A DNA stretch of 64,000 nucleotides from Haliclona indistincta (GCA_964017065.1 OZ024783.1:10754885-10818884), one strand, 5' to 3'; positions 1-11,121 are shown, counted from the stretch's first letter. Notes: generated by a model from the letters alone, not told the origin. Made by a program: numbers and translations.

Positions 1-236
1 GGCGAAAAGCGCTTACTATATTGGTCCAAATCTGTCTGTTACTGCTGGTAGTCATGCTTACATTGTTGATATTTCGTTATAGAAATACATCACATGGTGG
101 CGCTTTATCTTATGGATTACAAGGTAAAAATCTAATGATTGTTTATGTGGGTGGCATCCTGTTGAGCTACATAGTCTGTTTTCCTTGGTGGAAATTTGAA
201 AAGATACAAGAAAATGAACATTACGAAAGCATATAG
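1..236 (+). CDS. 5-TM family copy A, 3' end only (runs off the window)
   Basis: The reading frame is open from the window edge to a TAG stop and encodes the last two membrane segments and short cytosolic tail of a multi-pass protein. The first hydrophobic stretch follows RKALTILVQ, which aligns with the equivalent ARSTIFLQV stretch of the intact copy at 50659. The last segment ends in FPWWKFEKIQ. The motif FPWxKF followed by acidic residues marks the inner end of the last membrane segment in most copies of this family in the window (copies at about 830, 3748, 50659 and 52540). There is no methionine that would make this a complete gene; the 5' part lies outside. I do not recognise the family by name. 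Frame and motif agreement make the assignment to the family firm, but whether this copy is functional cannot be judged. Confidence 0.75.
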   Translation, partial: RKALTILVQICLLLLVVMLTLLIFRYRNTSHGGALSYGLQGKNLMIVYVGGILLSYIVCFPWWKFEKIQENEHYESI

Positions 237-828
237 AATGAACTCTTACTTGAAACAATAGTGTACATTGTGTGTATTCAAATTTTTTGATTTAGAACAA
301 TTCAAAAATGTCTAAGAAATGTTTGATAGCACATCCTGTATTTCTTATTAAAAATTTGGTGCAAAAAATAATTACAGACTTGTTTGAATAATTTTTTTGA
401 GAAAATAGTTGCAGAAGTTCCAGAAGCGCCAAATATTTGGAGGTGTGCTAAGAGCACGTGTTTTAAACGAGAACACGTCCACAGCTCTGTTCTAAGACGA
501 TGTACATGACTTATGCTGGCCGACTATGACGAAGAACTAAAGCACTTGAAGAAATTTGGAGGCTTAGTACGCATTTCAGTGACAAGGTGACGAAAAACAG
601 GAGGCGCCAAACTTTGAGAAGAAATACAGTACTCACCACAAGTTGTGTACACAGTAGTACTGCACATAATAACATAATACTGTAGTACAAGTGGTATGTC
701 AACTAAAAAGGCATCTACAGATAAGCTGAAATAACTACAATGTAGGCAGTCTCACACATCACGTGTTCAAGCAGTGAAGCTAGATGGACATCACAGACTG
801 TCAAACATACAGCTGCTATTCTAACCTA
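237..828. other. Intergenic, no gene seen
   Basis: AT-rich spacer between two copies of the 5-TM family. Only short reading frames without family resemblance are present, and no clear inverted repeat or tandem repeat was seen. Confidence 0.5.
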
Positions 829-1813
829 CAGGAGAAGCCAGTAATATTTGGTGGAGCTTTGCTAACTTGCTACTAATATTTGGAGTCACTGGTGTTGCTG
901 TTGCACCATTCTTACTGTTCCACGGAAGACACACCAAATTGATCAAGTTAGCAAAGCTCCACCGTCTCTTCACCAGATATGTGACTGAACCAGCAATGGA
1001 ACACTTCTTCAGCAGTATCCTGAAACACCACATTGATGAAAATGGTGAAAAGGTGTATATAGTACTGAACTATAAATACACAGTTCAGTTGTTGTTATTC
1101 GTGAATACACAGTTCAGTTGTTCATGTATGTGATTCAGCTAACAGGACTTGCATTAGCTCAGTTCTGGGATGACTTCCTACTTGAAGAATCTTACACATG
1201 TAGCCCTAATCCAAGCATTGCCTGTTTTCGAACACTTACACATCCTGTCATATACAACCAACGCTTGAACTGCTCTGACACAAACTATTTGAGAGAGAAC
1301 AACATCACTTCCGTCATCTGCTACAGGTTCGTGCTCAACCTAGCCACAGCCACTGGGTCAGTTCTCGGATTAGTAACAATCACCGCTTTGATTGTCTACA
1401 TCATTACCCTGCTTCTTCTCAAAGTTTCTAAAGGAATACGCAAGAAATGGTGGAGCTATCTGACCACAATACTGATACAGACTATTCTAGTGATACTAAC
1501 CATCACACTGACTGTGTTCCTGTGCATCTATCACGCAAAAATATCCTCCACTTATCTGTCAGAGTTTAACGTAATCACAAAGGACTGCATCATAGGTTTT
1601 ATTATAACAACAAGCATATACAGGTTTCCATGGTACCACTTTAAAAAGATAGAAAATGACAATAACACACATGAGATAGTTAAATATGTAATAGTTATAA
1701 CACCCCTACGAGGGAATTATCCGATTTACAGTCACGAGCACGAGGGCGCGAAGCGCCCGAGTGCGAGTGACTGTAAACGGATAATTCACGAGTATACGGG
1801 GTGTTATAACTGA
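829..1813 (+). pseudogene. 5-TM family copy B, 5'-truncated and frameshifted
   Basis: Two overlapping frames together encode most of a 5-TM family protein. The first (to about 1100) carries a hydrophobic segment and then HFFSSILKHHIDENGEKVY, matching the amphipathic linker of the copy at 50659. The second carries AQFWDDFLLEES, the four-cysteine loop (C, ACF, NCS, ICYRF), and the remaining membrane segments, ending FPWYHFKKIE. The shift coincides with an imperfect 29-bp tandem duplication (1078-1106 and 1107-1135, each starting AATACACAGTTCAG); removing one 29-bp unit joins the frames. No ATG precedes the first frame, which is closed upstream by a stop. The last roughly 40 codons are read from a foldback repeat inserted near 1694, so the natural C terminus is lost. 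Most likely a pseudogene; a spliced transcript is possible, but the 29-bp unit has no GT-AG boundary. Confidence 0.75.
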
Positions 1814-1898
1814 TTTATTTCCGTTGCTTCCGGTGGCCGCACCGTTGCTAAATGACGTCAGTAAAACCGCATGGCCACGAGGTAGCTGAGGTCGAGGT
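1694..1898. repeat. Foldback element copy 1 (hairpin plus conserved 85-bp flank)
   Basis: A near-perfect inverted repeat spans 1694-1811, with outer ends AGTTATAACACCCC and GGGGTGTTATAACT and arms meeting at GGGCGCGAAGCGCCC. The 85 bases after it recur after a second copy at 37246-37455, so hairpin plus flank behave as one repeat family. The flank holds a perfect TGACGTCA palindrome at 1853-1860 (a CREB/ATF-type site), altered to TGATGTCA in the other copy. The element supplies the terminal codons of the broken gene before it. Confidence 0.75.
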
Positions 1899-3747
1899 CA
1901 TGGTAGGATCTGCTGTGTAGTGTAGAGACAGCGACCGCAAGGAGAGCGAAGCAAAGTATGGAAAACAGGAAAGAAACTATTTATCGTCGTTTTGTGTGTG
2001 TCTAGCGCTTCGATCGTGCTATCAAGGGGCGAGTTATGCTATGTGTGGTCGCCGAGACTCGTTACACTACGATGTTCTAGGTGTGCTAAGCTAGAAGAAC
2101 ATTTCTTTAGCTCGTAGGATCTGTGTTGAATACGCTTTCAAGCTCTAAACTAAGTTTTTTTGCCGGCAGTCCGTGACCTTTGCACCGAGGTACCATATCA
2201 AACATCAAAGGATAATATAGTCCTCATGACGTAATCACATGGCACTTTAGTGCGTTTTAAACCACGGGCGGCAACTTTGATACACCCACGCAACGGGATA
2301 TAAGAAACAATATAACTGTAAATGAACAGAACTATCGATATCATTTATTCTGTGTTGCTGAACATGCTACATGTCACTTATGCACACATGTGAATACTGC
2401 AGTTTGGAATTATGATTGAAGTTCAAATACAATAAAATTAATTTTCGTGGTGTCAATATTTCGCGAATTGTGCTTTATCAATAAATTTGCGTTTTTGGGC
2501 GTTGTCCTGTATAAAAGAGATTGGTTAAAATAGGTAAATTTCGCGATCAAACAGCACTCATGAAATTCGTTAAAAATTAAGCTACTACGAAACTTCTACG
2601 TTTACAGTACAGTTTGCTGTTACAACACTAATACTAGTTCATGCAATAAGTACATAACATACTCAGAAACTGTTTATGACGATTAACAAACATTTTTCTG
2701 TTCATAAACCAATGTTTATGATATCAATGACATCTACAGCTACACACATTACATTACAAAAACATCAATTACATTTCCACTGGAAATGCCCAACATTCCA
2801 ATTGATGTTTACCTTTTGTCCACACCAAACACAATAATAATTATGACAGATTGCTGCTTTTGGTCTTCAGATGCACTGTATCATCACAATATCTCTCATG
2901 GCTATGTATAGCAATAGCCTGAGAATGCTTGTAAAACTATTCTGATTGTTTTTTTGCCATCTGTTTTGACACAATATTATTGTTTTTGTCACCTTTTTTC
3001 ATATTTTGACACTACTTCAACTTGAGCCAATCTCTTGCTAGAAAATTCCATATCACTGTTATAATTAGCTGGCAAGCAGCAGAGTGGCGATCTGCGAAAT
3101 CCAAAGATTGCGGTTATGTTTGTTTTAAGTAACATCCATAATTATAAGGATTATTGTGACGTATGCGGATGTAATAACTAGTACACACCTCTACTAATAA
3201 ATTAACGTCACCTGGGGCGTGTGCGGCAGCTGGAAGAGGCTTCCTTTCCTTTTGCGAAGCATCCATGTATTGGTGCTATCATTTGAAGCATCACCGTGGT
3301 CATCTTCTGCGTTTAATAACAGGATCAATCAACCATACGTTAGCGCTTACTGCTTGGCTGTGGTATGCTGCAACCTTCTGTCTGATCGTGATCGGTCTCA
3401 GCAGTACTCTCCGCTTGTATACTGGTGGTAGCCATGGTACCGTGTTCATCACAGACGCTAGCCCAACCATGTGCGCTCAAGGTGTAATTTATTAGAGGCA
3501 GGGTTAAAATACTCCTTATATGGATTATAGTTGTTATAATAATTATTGCAACTGCTATTTTTAGAACACCCACCATGTTTGGATTAGGCATGCTTCCTTG
3601 TTTACTCAATGTGAATTGATACTACAGGAATGTTGTACAGGAATGTTGTTCTTTGTTGTACAATAAACATACAAGATATTTCTTACTGGTGTTATCATAT
3701 AAGACAACGATTTGTCAGCCTCATATCATTCTTAAGAAGTGGCTACG
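1899..3747. other. Intergenic, no supported gene
   Basis: About 1.85 kb without a convincing gene. Short frames around 3219-3609 on both strands show no recognisable domain. On the minus strand a 30-codon frame starting near 3433 ends at a possible splice donor (AGCAGTAAGC), which is too little to call an exon. The last part must contain the 5' region of the gene at 3748, but no TATA box or initiator was convincing. Confidence 0.4.
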
Positions 3748-4668
3748 ATGGAAACAAAAGTCTGTCCATATCCTATCATTATCTTCTTATTTGACACACT
3801 CCTAGGATTGGTGCTTTATTGTTTGCTTACGATAACCAGCATAATACTGCCTTGCTGCAAAGACACCAGAATAGGAAATAGGATTTTCAGCTGGATTGAA
3901 ACGGTTGTGGAACATGTTTTTGACAAATTTTTGGAAACACAAAATGACGAGGGTGATATAACTGTGATGAACAACTACAAGGCTCCTAAAAGAGTATTCA
4001 CAACCATATTAGCTAGTCTTCTGATTCAAATGGTCGCTGTTGCTGCTGTACAATTCTGTGACGACTTTTTCATTGAGGAGTCTCACGGTTGCAGCACAAG
4101 AGGGTTGATCTGCTGCTACAATACAGATCTATGGTCTGGACAATATATAAACTGTTCCAACAACAACAACAACTACTCAGACATCACCTGCTACAGGTTT
4201 GTGACAAAGCTAGGCAATGCCACTGGATCTGCACTCGGTGTGGTAACAACCACTGCTCTGATCGTCTACCTCATCACTATAGTACTGTTGAAAGTTTCCA
4301 ATGGAAGAGGAGGATCAAAATGTCGAAAATGTTGCACTATAACTATACAAATCTCAGTAGCGTTACTGACAGCTGCTCTTACTGGCTTATTTTGCTGGTT
4401 AAAATTTGCATCGTATTATTCACATACAAAACAGATTAATGCGATTTCTGAGATATTGCCTACAGGCATTATAATATTCGTGTACATCATCTTCTTTCCT
4501 TGGTGCAAATTTGAAACAGTAGATGATAATAACGATGACGATGATGACGATGAAGAAGACAACAATGTCCTTGTTCGACGTCATGGGTCACTCAGGTACC
4601 ACTGTTGTTGTACTAGTGTCAGTATTGACAATAACAACAATGATGATGAAAATGAAACTGAAATGTAA
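3748..4668 (+). CDS. 5-TM family copy C, intact multi-pass membrane protein with cysteine loop
   Basis: Single-exon gene of 306 codons starting at ATG 3748 (METKVCPYPI); an in-frame GTG nine bases upstream is less likely as a start in an animal. Order: hydrophobic segment (about residues 8-33), cytosolic amphipathic linker with VVEHVFDKFLE and YKAPKRV, second membrane segment (about 92-110), then an extracellular loop starting QFCDDFFIEES with cysteines in the order C, CC, C, C (ending ITCYRF) and several N-glycosylation sequons. Three more membrane segments follow; the third contains GSALGVV, shared by all copies. The fifth ends FPWCKFETVD, followed by an Asp/Glu run and a tail with Asn-Asp repeats. 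Function is unknown; a surface receptor or channel-like subunit is conceivable but is only inference. Best-preserved member together with the gene at 50659. Confidence 0.85.
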   Translation: METKVCPYPIIIFLFDTLLGLVLYCLLTITSIILPCCKDTRIGNRIFSWIETVVEHVFDKFLETQNDEGDITVMNNYKAPKRVFTTILASLLIQMVAVAAVQFCDDFFIEESHGCSTRGLICCYNTDLWSGQYINCSNNNNNYSDITCYRFVTKLGNATGSALGVVTTTALIVYLITIVLLKVSNGRGGSKCRKCCTITIQISVALLTAALTGLFCWLKFASYYSHTKQINAISEILPTGIIIFVYIIFFPWCKFETVDDNNDDDDDDEEDNNVLVRRHGSLRYHCCCTSVSIDNNNNDDENETEM

Positions 4669-5317
4669 CCACTGCTATTCTACTGCTGGAATTCTCTTGT
4701 AATAACAATAACTATTGTGACAGTCTTCTTAGTACTTTAGTCATTCGGTCTAGTTTGTAGTCATGATTTTGTATCACATTTATTACTTACATTTGTAACA
4801 CGTTTATTGCAATTAAGTTGATTACTATTACTTTTCACATTTGGCTTATGCTATGTCGCAAAACAGAAAGTACAATAACTGTGAAATCTTACACCTGCAT
4901 GCTTACATGAAAACATTTCCTGTCATAGGATACACATACATCCATCCTAGCATTGTTGGCAGTATAAATCAACTCATTGTGATGTTGAAAACATGCTGAC
5001 GTGTACTGCAAAATTATTATTGTGCAATAATGTAGACAATATTTTCCATGTTCCCAGTTAGGCCGTACAGCAATTACTCTACACACTGTGTACCATCCCA
5101 GGAGAAGATCTAGGATAGTATAGATAGAGGCTAACGAGAAAGGACCGTCGAACTCCAGTAGTCCCCATACAACTAGTGTTTCAGACAAGTACTTGACTAA
5201 CTTGAGACTATAGAGCAGCTTTTTCCTTATAAGGCAGCCAAGTTCTCAATTAATACTGCTAATACAAGCCAAAACTAACAGTTTACTTAGCACTATCCAT
5301 AAAAGGTCAAACTTTTT
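4669..5317. other. Intergenic, no gene seen
   Basis: Downstream of the intact 5-TM gene. AT-rich start, presumably its 3' untranslated region; no gene, palindrome or tandem array was recognised. Confidence 0.45.
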
Positions 5318-6049
5318 CAGTACATGTACTTGTCCGAAATGCTAGTTGTATGAGGACTATTGGAGTTTGCTACTCCTTTCTCGTTATGTGCTCCTGATAG
5401 AGGGGATAAGAAGTGGTACACAAAGCGTGCAAAGAAATCAATTGCTAAAAATATTCATGAGTATGTGTTTTTCAAAATTTTCTTACATTTGCGATTGTCT
5501 CTATAGCCATGCTTGATCATTGAAAGGTGAAAGTGAGTGCTGTATGTAATAGTCAGACAGCATATCAGAGGATCTACGCGATTTAGAAACCCAAAGCTGT
5601 TGTTATAATTATAGCGTCCGAGCGTAGCAATAACAGTGCGAGAGCTTCAACATTGCATAGCTGATTTAGACAATAGCAACAGCAAACAGAAATGACACGA
5701 ACCATGAGCAAGGACACGCAAGTGCTATATGTAGTATTTGTACAGCCTATATAATTCCTATATCAGCCATTTTTGTAGCCATTAATGAACACATGCTGGT
5801 GGACAATTCAGTGGTACGACAGAAAAAATTCCCTTCATTGAAGCACCCAGTAGCCCCCCTCCTCTGAATTCGCCTTTGCGACCATATAAAGTATGTAAAA
5901 CAGGAACCTAGGGAGGAGCGTTCAACTGTGAATAACAAAATTAAAGTCAGCTGCTTACACTGGCAGTATAAGACGGCGATCATGGCTCTGGCTGAACGCT
6001 CGCTCGTTTTAGCTGGAGACGGGCAGGACGAAGCATGGATGAATGTATA

Positions 6050-6634
6050 GACCGGTTGGGCGCTAATACTTGACCGCAATAATTCTATGGAAAAAAATTT
6101 CATAATCGCCATTTTTGAGTCCTACTAGTACACTTTTGCTACAAAGACCGTCAAGAAAAGCGTGGAACACAATTATTATGAGTTCTTTTGTGATGCCAAG
6201 CGGAGACAAGCTCGGAAAAGCACTGACAAGCGCAACTTGATTGGAGTCAAAACTCACACTTGTGACTTCCAGCGCCCATTTTATCAACGGTAAGCCTCAG
6301 AAACAGCGAAATGTAGCACATTACCTTCGATAAAACGTCGATCTATCTGTTTCTCAGTCTGAAATCACTCCAAAGATCCTAGAACTATCGAATACACTTT
6401 ACTACCAGGTATTTGCTATGGCCCTGGAGCGTCTTTTTCAACCCTTTTCCATATATCTACGTTTGTCTATGATAGAGAGCCCCCAAGAGATGAGTAACAC
6501 CCAAGAGTATCGGCGAATTGCTCCTGTTTGTTCGATATTCACTACATTCTAGGCCTTGAAAATGGCGGACAAAGGCGTGGCACGATGACGTTTTTTAGAA
6601 ATTATTGCGGTCAGCTGTTAGCGCCCAAGGGGTC
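6050..6634 (+). mobile_element. TATA-flanked non-autonomous DNA element, copy 1
   Basis: Inverted termini of about 36 bp start GACC and share TTGGGCGCTAA and TGACCGCAATAATT. TATA flanks both sides (6046-6049 and 6635-6638). The paralogous locus at 23312-23315 lacks the element and has a single TATA in otherwise matching flanks (GAATG-TATA-GGTAGG), which fixes the boundaries and suggests a 4-bp target duplication. A second, inverted copy lies at 20949-21543. No transposase is encoded; a 74-codon frame shared by both copies is probably not a gene. The superfamily is not clear from TATA alone. Confidence 0.85.
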
Positions 6635-6870
6635 TATAGGTAGGAAATAGCGAACGACAACAAGTAAGGCCCAAGTTCCAAGTAGCAACAGCACACGGCA
6701 GCAGACTTTAAACTTCGACAATATTACTATAGCGAATACAGCAGTTGAACGGTCCTTCCCCTTATACGCTCATGGTAAAATTAATGTCAGAAAAGTTAAT
6801 TTTAGTTACAATCACCATAATAATTATGTGCTCAAGTGAAAGAACAGAAGCAGTAGGAAACAACTATTAC

Positions 6871-7680
6871 TAGTGAAATGCAGGGCATTTGTGGGGCGAG
6901 CCTGAGAGAGTAGTGTTGGTAGCCATAAGTAGGCATTTAGCCGAAGAGGTGCATTTGGGAAGGCGTGATGCACTGATTGTGCCGCAGTCGAGTGAAGGCT
7001 CATTTGCTGCAGCCTGTCCTCTCTCTGTTCCTCAGTCTCTGCACCACGTCGTTCATGCTCCTTCTCAGTGCTGTAGCCTAACGTTCTTCAGCTCTCAGTG
7101 CATCACATCGCTCATGCTCCTTCTCTCTGGCCTAACCTCTCTCTGTTCTTCAATCTCTCTGACATCACGTCGCTCGTGCTTCTTCTCTCTAGCCTACTGA
7201 ACCTCTCTTCTCTTTGTTCTTTAGTCTCTGCAGACTGCATCGCGCTGCAGCCTGTCCTCTCTCTGTTCTTTGGTCTCTCCACCACGTCGCTCAGCTCCTT
7301 CTCTCTCATTTGCTGTAGCATGGCTGTAGCCTAACCGCTCTCTGTAATTCTTCAGCCTCTGCATCACGTCGCTCATGCTCCTTCTCTCTGGCCTAACCTC
7401 TCTCTGTTCTTCAGTCTCTCTGACATCACGTCGCTCGTGCTTCTTCTCTCTAGCCTAACCTATCTCTGTTCTTCAGTCTCTGCATCACGTCGATCGTCAT
7501 GCTCCTTCTCGATCTTTGCGCTTGCTCAGTCTCAGTTGAGTAAAATTGAAACCATCCGGTGAATTACAACGCGGGGGCATTTACGGAATGACGTACGCAT
7601 ACATACATACATACATAGATAGATAGATAGATAGCGCGGGGACGTTTTCGACCAGTATGGGGCTCGCTCAGGCTCGCCCC
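6871..7680 (-). mobile_element. Element with GGGGCGAGCCTGAG termini, copy 1
   Basis: Inverted termini GGGGCGAGCCTGAG (from 6893) and CTCAGGCTCGCCCC (to 7680); the right end contains a nested hairpin, GGGGCTCG with CGAGCCCC. The paralogous locus near 23545 lacks the insertion. A second member lies at 53385-54346 in the opposite orientation and shares both ends and a (GATA)n-like tract next to the hairpin end. The 22 bases 6871-6892 outside the terminal repeat are also absent from the empty site, so one end extends past the repeat. Confidence 0.7.
7010..7550 (-). repeat. Degenerate tandem repeat of about 60-70 bp, Arg/Glu-rich on the minus strand
   Basis: Repeating units contain CTCTCTCTGTTCTTCAGTCTC and CATCACGTCGCTCGTGCT-like segments. 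Read on the minus strand, the units encode Arg/Glu-rich text such as SAETKEQREERFSRLERR. This resembles the ETEEQR-type repeats I associate with proteins of animal mobile elements, from memory. Units have decayed and the frame is broken repeatedly, so this is not an active gene. Confidence 0.55.
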
Positions 7681-7706
7681 AATTAATGAGACAATAAATC
7701 AGTTAA

Positions 7707-9067
7707 TCACGTATCATTATGTTCACAAACAGACTCTTTATTATCAGAATCATCTGATTTCTTTTTCTTGCATCTAATCTCCTCGTTTCCAATACTTCTA
7801 TCGTGTAGAGGTGACCTTTCGCTCCATTTAGGCACATTAACCAGAATAGCTGCAGCCATGTAGCAGGTTTCTGGTGAATATTCATTACCGTAGGTGAGCG
7901 CTGTAATAGCTGGGACCTTCTCTTTCAATTTCTGGCACCAGATAATATTTTCAGCACTTTTATATCCATTATCTTCAAAATACTGCTTCCAGCTATCTCC
8001 TTCCCCAATCAGTGCATCCGTTGCCTCATAAAAAAATCCATAATGAAACAAACTACTATCTCTATAACTGTAATCATTATCTGTGTTAACAATGGACCTT
8101 ACAGTCACTTCGAGTCCAAGTGAAGTAGCAGCTAACATCACCATACGATCAGATCCCTTCAGTAGAATCTTAGGGTCCTGAGAATACAAACGTACTTGTA
8201 GCACTCTACCAATCTCCTCCATCCTAGTCATCAACTTCTTTATCGCTTCAGCTTGTCCAAACTCTTTAAAAACATATGAATGTTGACAGGCAAAACCAAG
8301 GACACCGCCTTCACGTAGGAAATGTGGCTAATCTAGTGCTGCCTTGAGATTTTGGTAGAATGGAGTGGTAGTAACATTCAATGCAAGAACTGGATTAAGC
8401 TGGTCACAATGGTAGAGGTTGTAGGTTAAAGTCACACGATAACCATTGGTAACTGGAAGTATTTCGTGTTCCACATCACTGAAGAATGCTGCCCACTGAA
8501 TGACAGGATCACTAGTTGGTGAGGACCAGTAACCTCTTGACCTTGGTGTCTAGTAACAAGTGATCCTCCAGTGAACTGTGAAGGTAAACACACAACCAGG
8601 CTACCAAACATGTTACCTCCACGAGGAGTGTCAACATGAGCCTTGAAGCATCCAGTAGGACCACTGTACACATTCATCTTGTACAACTCAGCTCGAATAT
8701 TGAGAACATCTGGAACTAACGACACACGAACTTCTCCAATAATTCGACAGTCTGAAAGCTGAAATGAAGTAAAGAACTTTTCTGGCTCTATTGCATAAGC
8801 ATCTCTGTAACTCTTGTCAGTAACTGTTTCCTTTCCTTTTCCAAAACTGGCAACACTAGAGGATTCAATAAGCTTGAGAATATCAGCATCTTGCAAACCA
8901 GGAAATGCAACAGTATTCCATTGTCCAACTTTGTCGAGATAAGCAACTTGTACTTTAGAAGGTGTTAGAATACTACCACCACAGGTAAATCGTTCAGTAG
9001 CTATCTCTCCCAAAGACTTCACAATCTGAGAATTGGCCATCTCCCCTAAAGATTTTACTTCAGCCAT
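7707..9067 (-). pseudogene. 2-oxoglutarate/Fe(II) dioxygenase (prolyl-4-hydroxylase-like), decayed
   Basis: From ATG 9067 the frame encodes MAEVKSLGEMANSQ and then the core of a 2OG-Fe(II) oxygenase: YKMNVYSGPTGCFKAHVDTP, with HVD as the first two iron ligands, then MFGSLVVCLPSQFTGGSL. A frameshift near 8534 breaks it; the +1 frame continues WAAFFSDVEHEILPVTNGYR, which supplies the third iron ligand and the arginine that binds 2-oxoglutarate in this family. A premature TAG near 8327 (ALD-stop-PHFL) follows, and the same frame then runs on to a Lys/Asp-rich tail and the stop at 7707. All catalytic residues are still visible, so decay looks recent; an assembly error could explain one defect but hardly both. 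The family hydroxylates protein or small-molecule substrates; the substrate here is unknown. A 3' fragment repeats at 24058-24275. Confidence 0.8.
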
Positions 9068-9296
9068 CTTCTGATTCACTATAGAAAACTCCTAACAGCA
9101 CGCCTCAATACTTTCCTCAACGTAGCAGATATTGCAAGTATATGAATCCAGAGCACTGAAGTTGCACACTTAAATAGAATGTTGTAATATACTGACTCAT
9201 CAATAGCACAATTTCATAATTAGTATTGTCTAGTGCAGTGTTGTTGTGTTGTCTATTGTTTGTGTATTGTGTGTCAGTGCTCCACTGTGCTGTTTC

Positions 9297-10262
9297 TTAT
9301 TGCGCAATAGAGAGAAGGTGATCACACAGCACAAACAGTTCATTGTAGTACCATAGGTGGCATCTCTCTTTCAGCCAGCAGGGAGGCAAGCCTTTTATAG
9401 AAAACTGAAGCTTGTCTACCCATGCCTCCAATAGCAGACAGAACCAAAGGAACAAAAAACGATGCTCTCTCAACCTCTTGCACTCTCTGTTCATACATTC
9501 TGCGTTTCTAATTTCCGTGCTTCTGGTATGTGGCAGTAATGGAAGAGGTCTTATTAGAGTCAGCATGTGAGTTAAAACTCTGACATCAATGAAGGTCCTC
9601 TCGTACCGCCCAGCCCAGAACCCATTCACTACAACATCGAGTCAAGCACCTTCATATGAGTTAGCTGAAGCTCCAACCAAAGGGGAGATAAATGGAATGG
9701 GCTGCAGGAGGTCTAGTTCTATCCTTACATCCCTACAGACTTCAGTGAGAAGACGGGCAATAAGATCACGGATCTCATTATGCCTAATAGATGGAAAACC
9801 ACCCCTTGGGCATGAGAGGGCATGACTAACAGAAAAAGAGTTACCACACACACAAGAGAGGGGAGTGTTCAACAGAGACCAACCATGCCTCAAAGCAAGG
9901 GTGTCAAGGAAAACTCTCCAATGTAAGCTGAATCCAAATTCTTCAATCGGTAGACAGGTCAGCCACATAGAAGCTCCCTTTTCACTTGCTAGAGATATGT
10001 TCCTTAGCATCTCAACAGAGAGAGACTCCTTTAGAGTAGCAACTTCAGCAGACATACAGGTTTTCTTCCTTGATTTCTCTTGTCGTTTGATGGACAACTG
10101 TTCATCAAGAATCGAACTGATGTACTTGGGAGCATGACATACAATCTGGTCAGAGAGGGGCTGACAGATTTTCACAGCCAACTCATCTGTGCACCCTTGG
10201 AGATGCATACTAAAATTTTTCAAATCTATGAAGTCATCAGAGGTCTGTTCTGATAAAAACAT
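9297..10262 (-). pseudogene. C-terminal part of a non-LTR retrotransposon polyprotein
   Basis: The minus-strand frame 10262-9642 ends with a segment typical of the region after reverse transcriptase in retrotransposons of cnidarians and sponges: CVCGNSFSVSHALSCPRGG, then RHNEIRDLIARLLTEVCRDV. The next frame continues NGFWAGRYERTFIDVRVLTH. Further frames carry FVPLVLSAIGGM, FYKRLASLLAER and, after another shift, a degenerate YGTTMNCLCCVITFSLLR ending near 9297. Three or more frameshifts are needed to follow it, and the catalytic reverse-transcriptase domain is absent, so this is a 5'-truncated dead copy. Recognition rests on recall of the family consensus, not on a search. It lies tail-to-head upstream of the oxygenase pseudogene, with about 230 bp between. 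Confidence 0.7.
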
Positions 10263-10628
10263 ATACTCTGGTTACATGCTGCATTGCTTGTAATAACAGC
10301 ATGGCTGATCACAAACAATATCCATTGGTCTAGTACCTATAATACACAGAGGATATCTCTGGAATTCAACTTAGCTAGTTTAGTGTAGCACAATGGCAGC
10401 ATTCTATTAAAACCTTAGTGTTATGGTCATCCTCAAGTTCTTGCCAGCTAGTATTGCCAACTTAACAATTTCACAGCTATAACATGCCTACCGGTGGTAT
10501 GTCACGAATACACGAAGCAATCCCGAGGGCGTAGGTGAAGAGCCCTGCAGTGAGCACCTTATATACACAGCTAGCACGTTAACGCTAGTGGGACTTTGAA
10601 CGAGTAATAACAAAACAATTAGTGAATG
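10263..10628. other. Spacer, no gene seen
   Basis: Sequence upstream of the retrotransposon remnant, up to a palindrome cluster. Nothing recognisable. Confidence 0.4.
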
Positions 10629-10772
10629 GCTCCTCGTGTAACATTAGATTTGTCCGCACTCAATTCCGGTCTCATTGTTATTGATAGACCACAAGGGCGT
10701 ACCCCAAGTGGTCTTATCAATAACAACGAGACCGGAAGCTCGTGCGTACAAATCCAATGTTACACGAGGAGC
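10629..10772. repeat. Large palindrome (144 bp)
   Basis: Arms begin GCTCCTCGTGTAACATTAGA and end with the complementary ATGTTACACGAGGAGC; inner arms carry CCGGTCTCATTGTTATTGAT and its complement. The unpaired centre is about 15 bases. Probably a foldback or MITE-like insertion. Confidence 0.7.
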
Positions 10773-10871
10773 TGGAGGAGTGCGACCAGAAGAAAGCAAG
10801 ATACAAGCCGTCGCGTTCTATAGTAACAGACCGTTGTGTCTTTGCGAGTTTGAATAATTCGCGATGTTATA

Positions 10872-10995
10872 GCACTCACACTCACCTTAGCCAAGATTGA
10901 GTGTGAGTGCAATGGGAAAGTCGGTTGCCCTTGACCGTTGCTCAGGCAACTCGACTTTCCCGCGGTCATTTATGTCGGTTAATGCCCTCGTGTGA
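10872..10995. repeat. Cluster of three short hairpins
   Basis: Three consecutive inverted repeats: GCACTCACACTCA with TGAGTGTGAGTGC (10872-10910); GGGAAAGTCGGTTGCC with GGCAACTCGACTTTCCC (10914-10961); TGCCCTCG with a complementary TGTGAGGGCA (about 10983-11000). Their density next to the 144-bp palindrome suggests the ends of one larger foldback element spanning about 10490-11000. Confidence 0.5.
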
Positions 10996-11121
10996 GGGCA
11001 ATAACTAATACTTATATCTATATGCTGCCTTCACATCAAGAGGACAAGCAAGATTCTACAGATAATATTCTCGACAAAATCCTGAAAAAAAACCAGAAAT
11101 AAACATGGAGGTGAATCCTAT

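Larger units (their letters stand above)
5318..8000. repeat. Left copy of a duplicated block (partner 20605-24275)
   Basis: Sequence from about 5318 recurs in the same order and orientation between 20605 and 24275, but cut by different insertions. Matching pieces by eye: 5318-5400 with 20605-20689; 5395-5722 with 21894-22215; 5724-6045 with 22998-23311; 6639-6870 with 23316-23545; 7681-7765 with 23545-23620; 7763-7975 with 24058-24275. The left copy holds two insertions absent from the right copy (6050-6634 and 6871-7680). It ends inside the decayed oxygenase gene, so the right copy carries only that gene's 3' end. Confidence 0.8.

Noticed and set aside
1068..1135. A tiny intron explaining the frame change in 5-TM copy B
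   Set aside because: The 29-bp unit to be removed has no GT-AG boundary in any phase and is a tandem duplication.
3340..3609. Minus-strand 89-codon frame with a possible splice donor at AGCAGTAAGC
   Set aside because: No acceptor, no partner exon and no recognisable domain; short frames of this length are expected by chance.
6063..6287. 74-codon frame conserved in two places (also 21306-21530)
   Set aside because: Conserved only because both lie in the same recent transposable element; no ATG context or domain.
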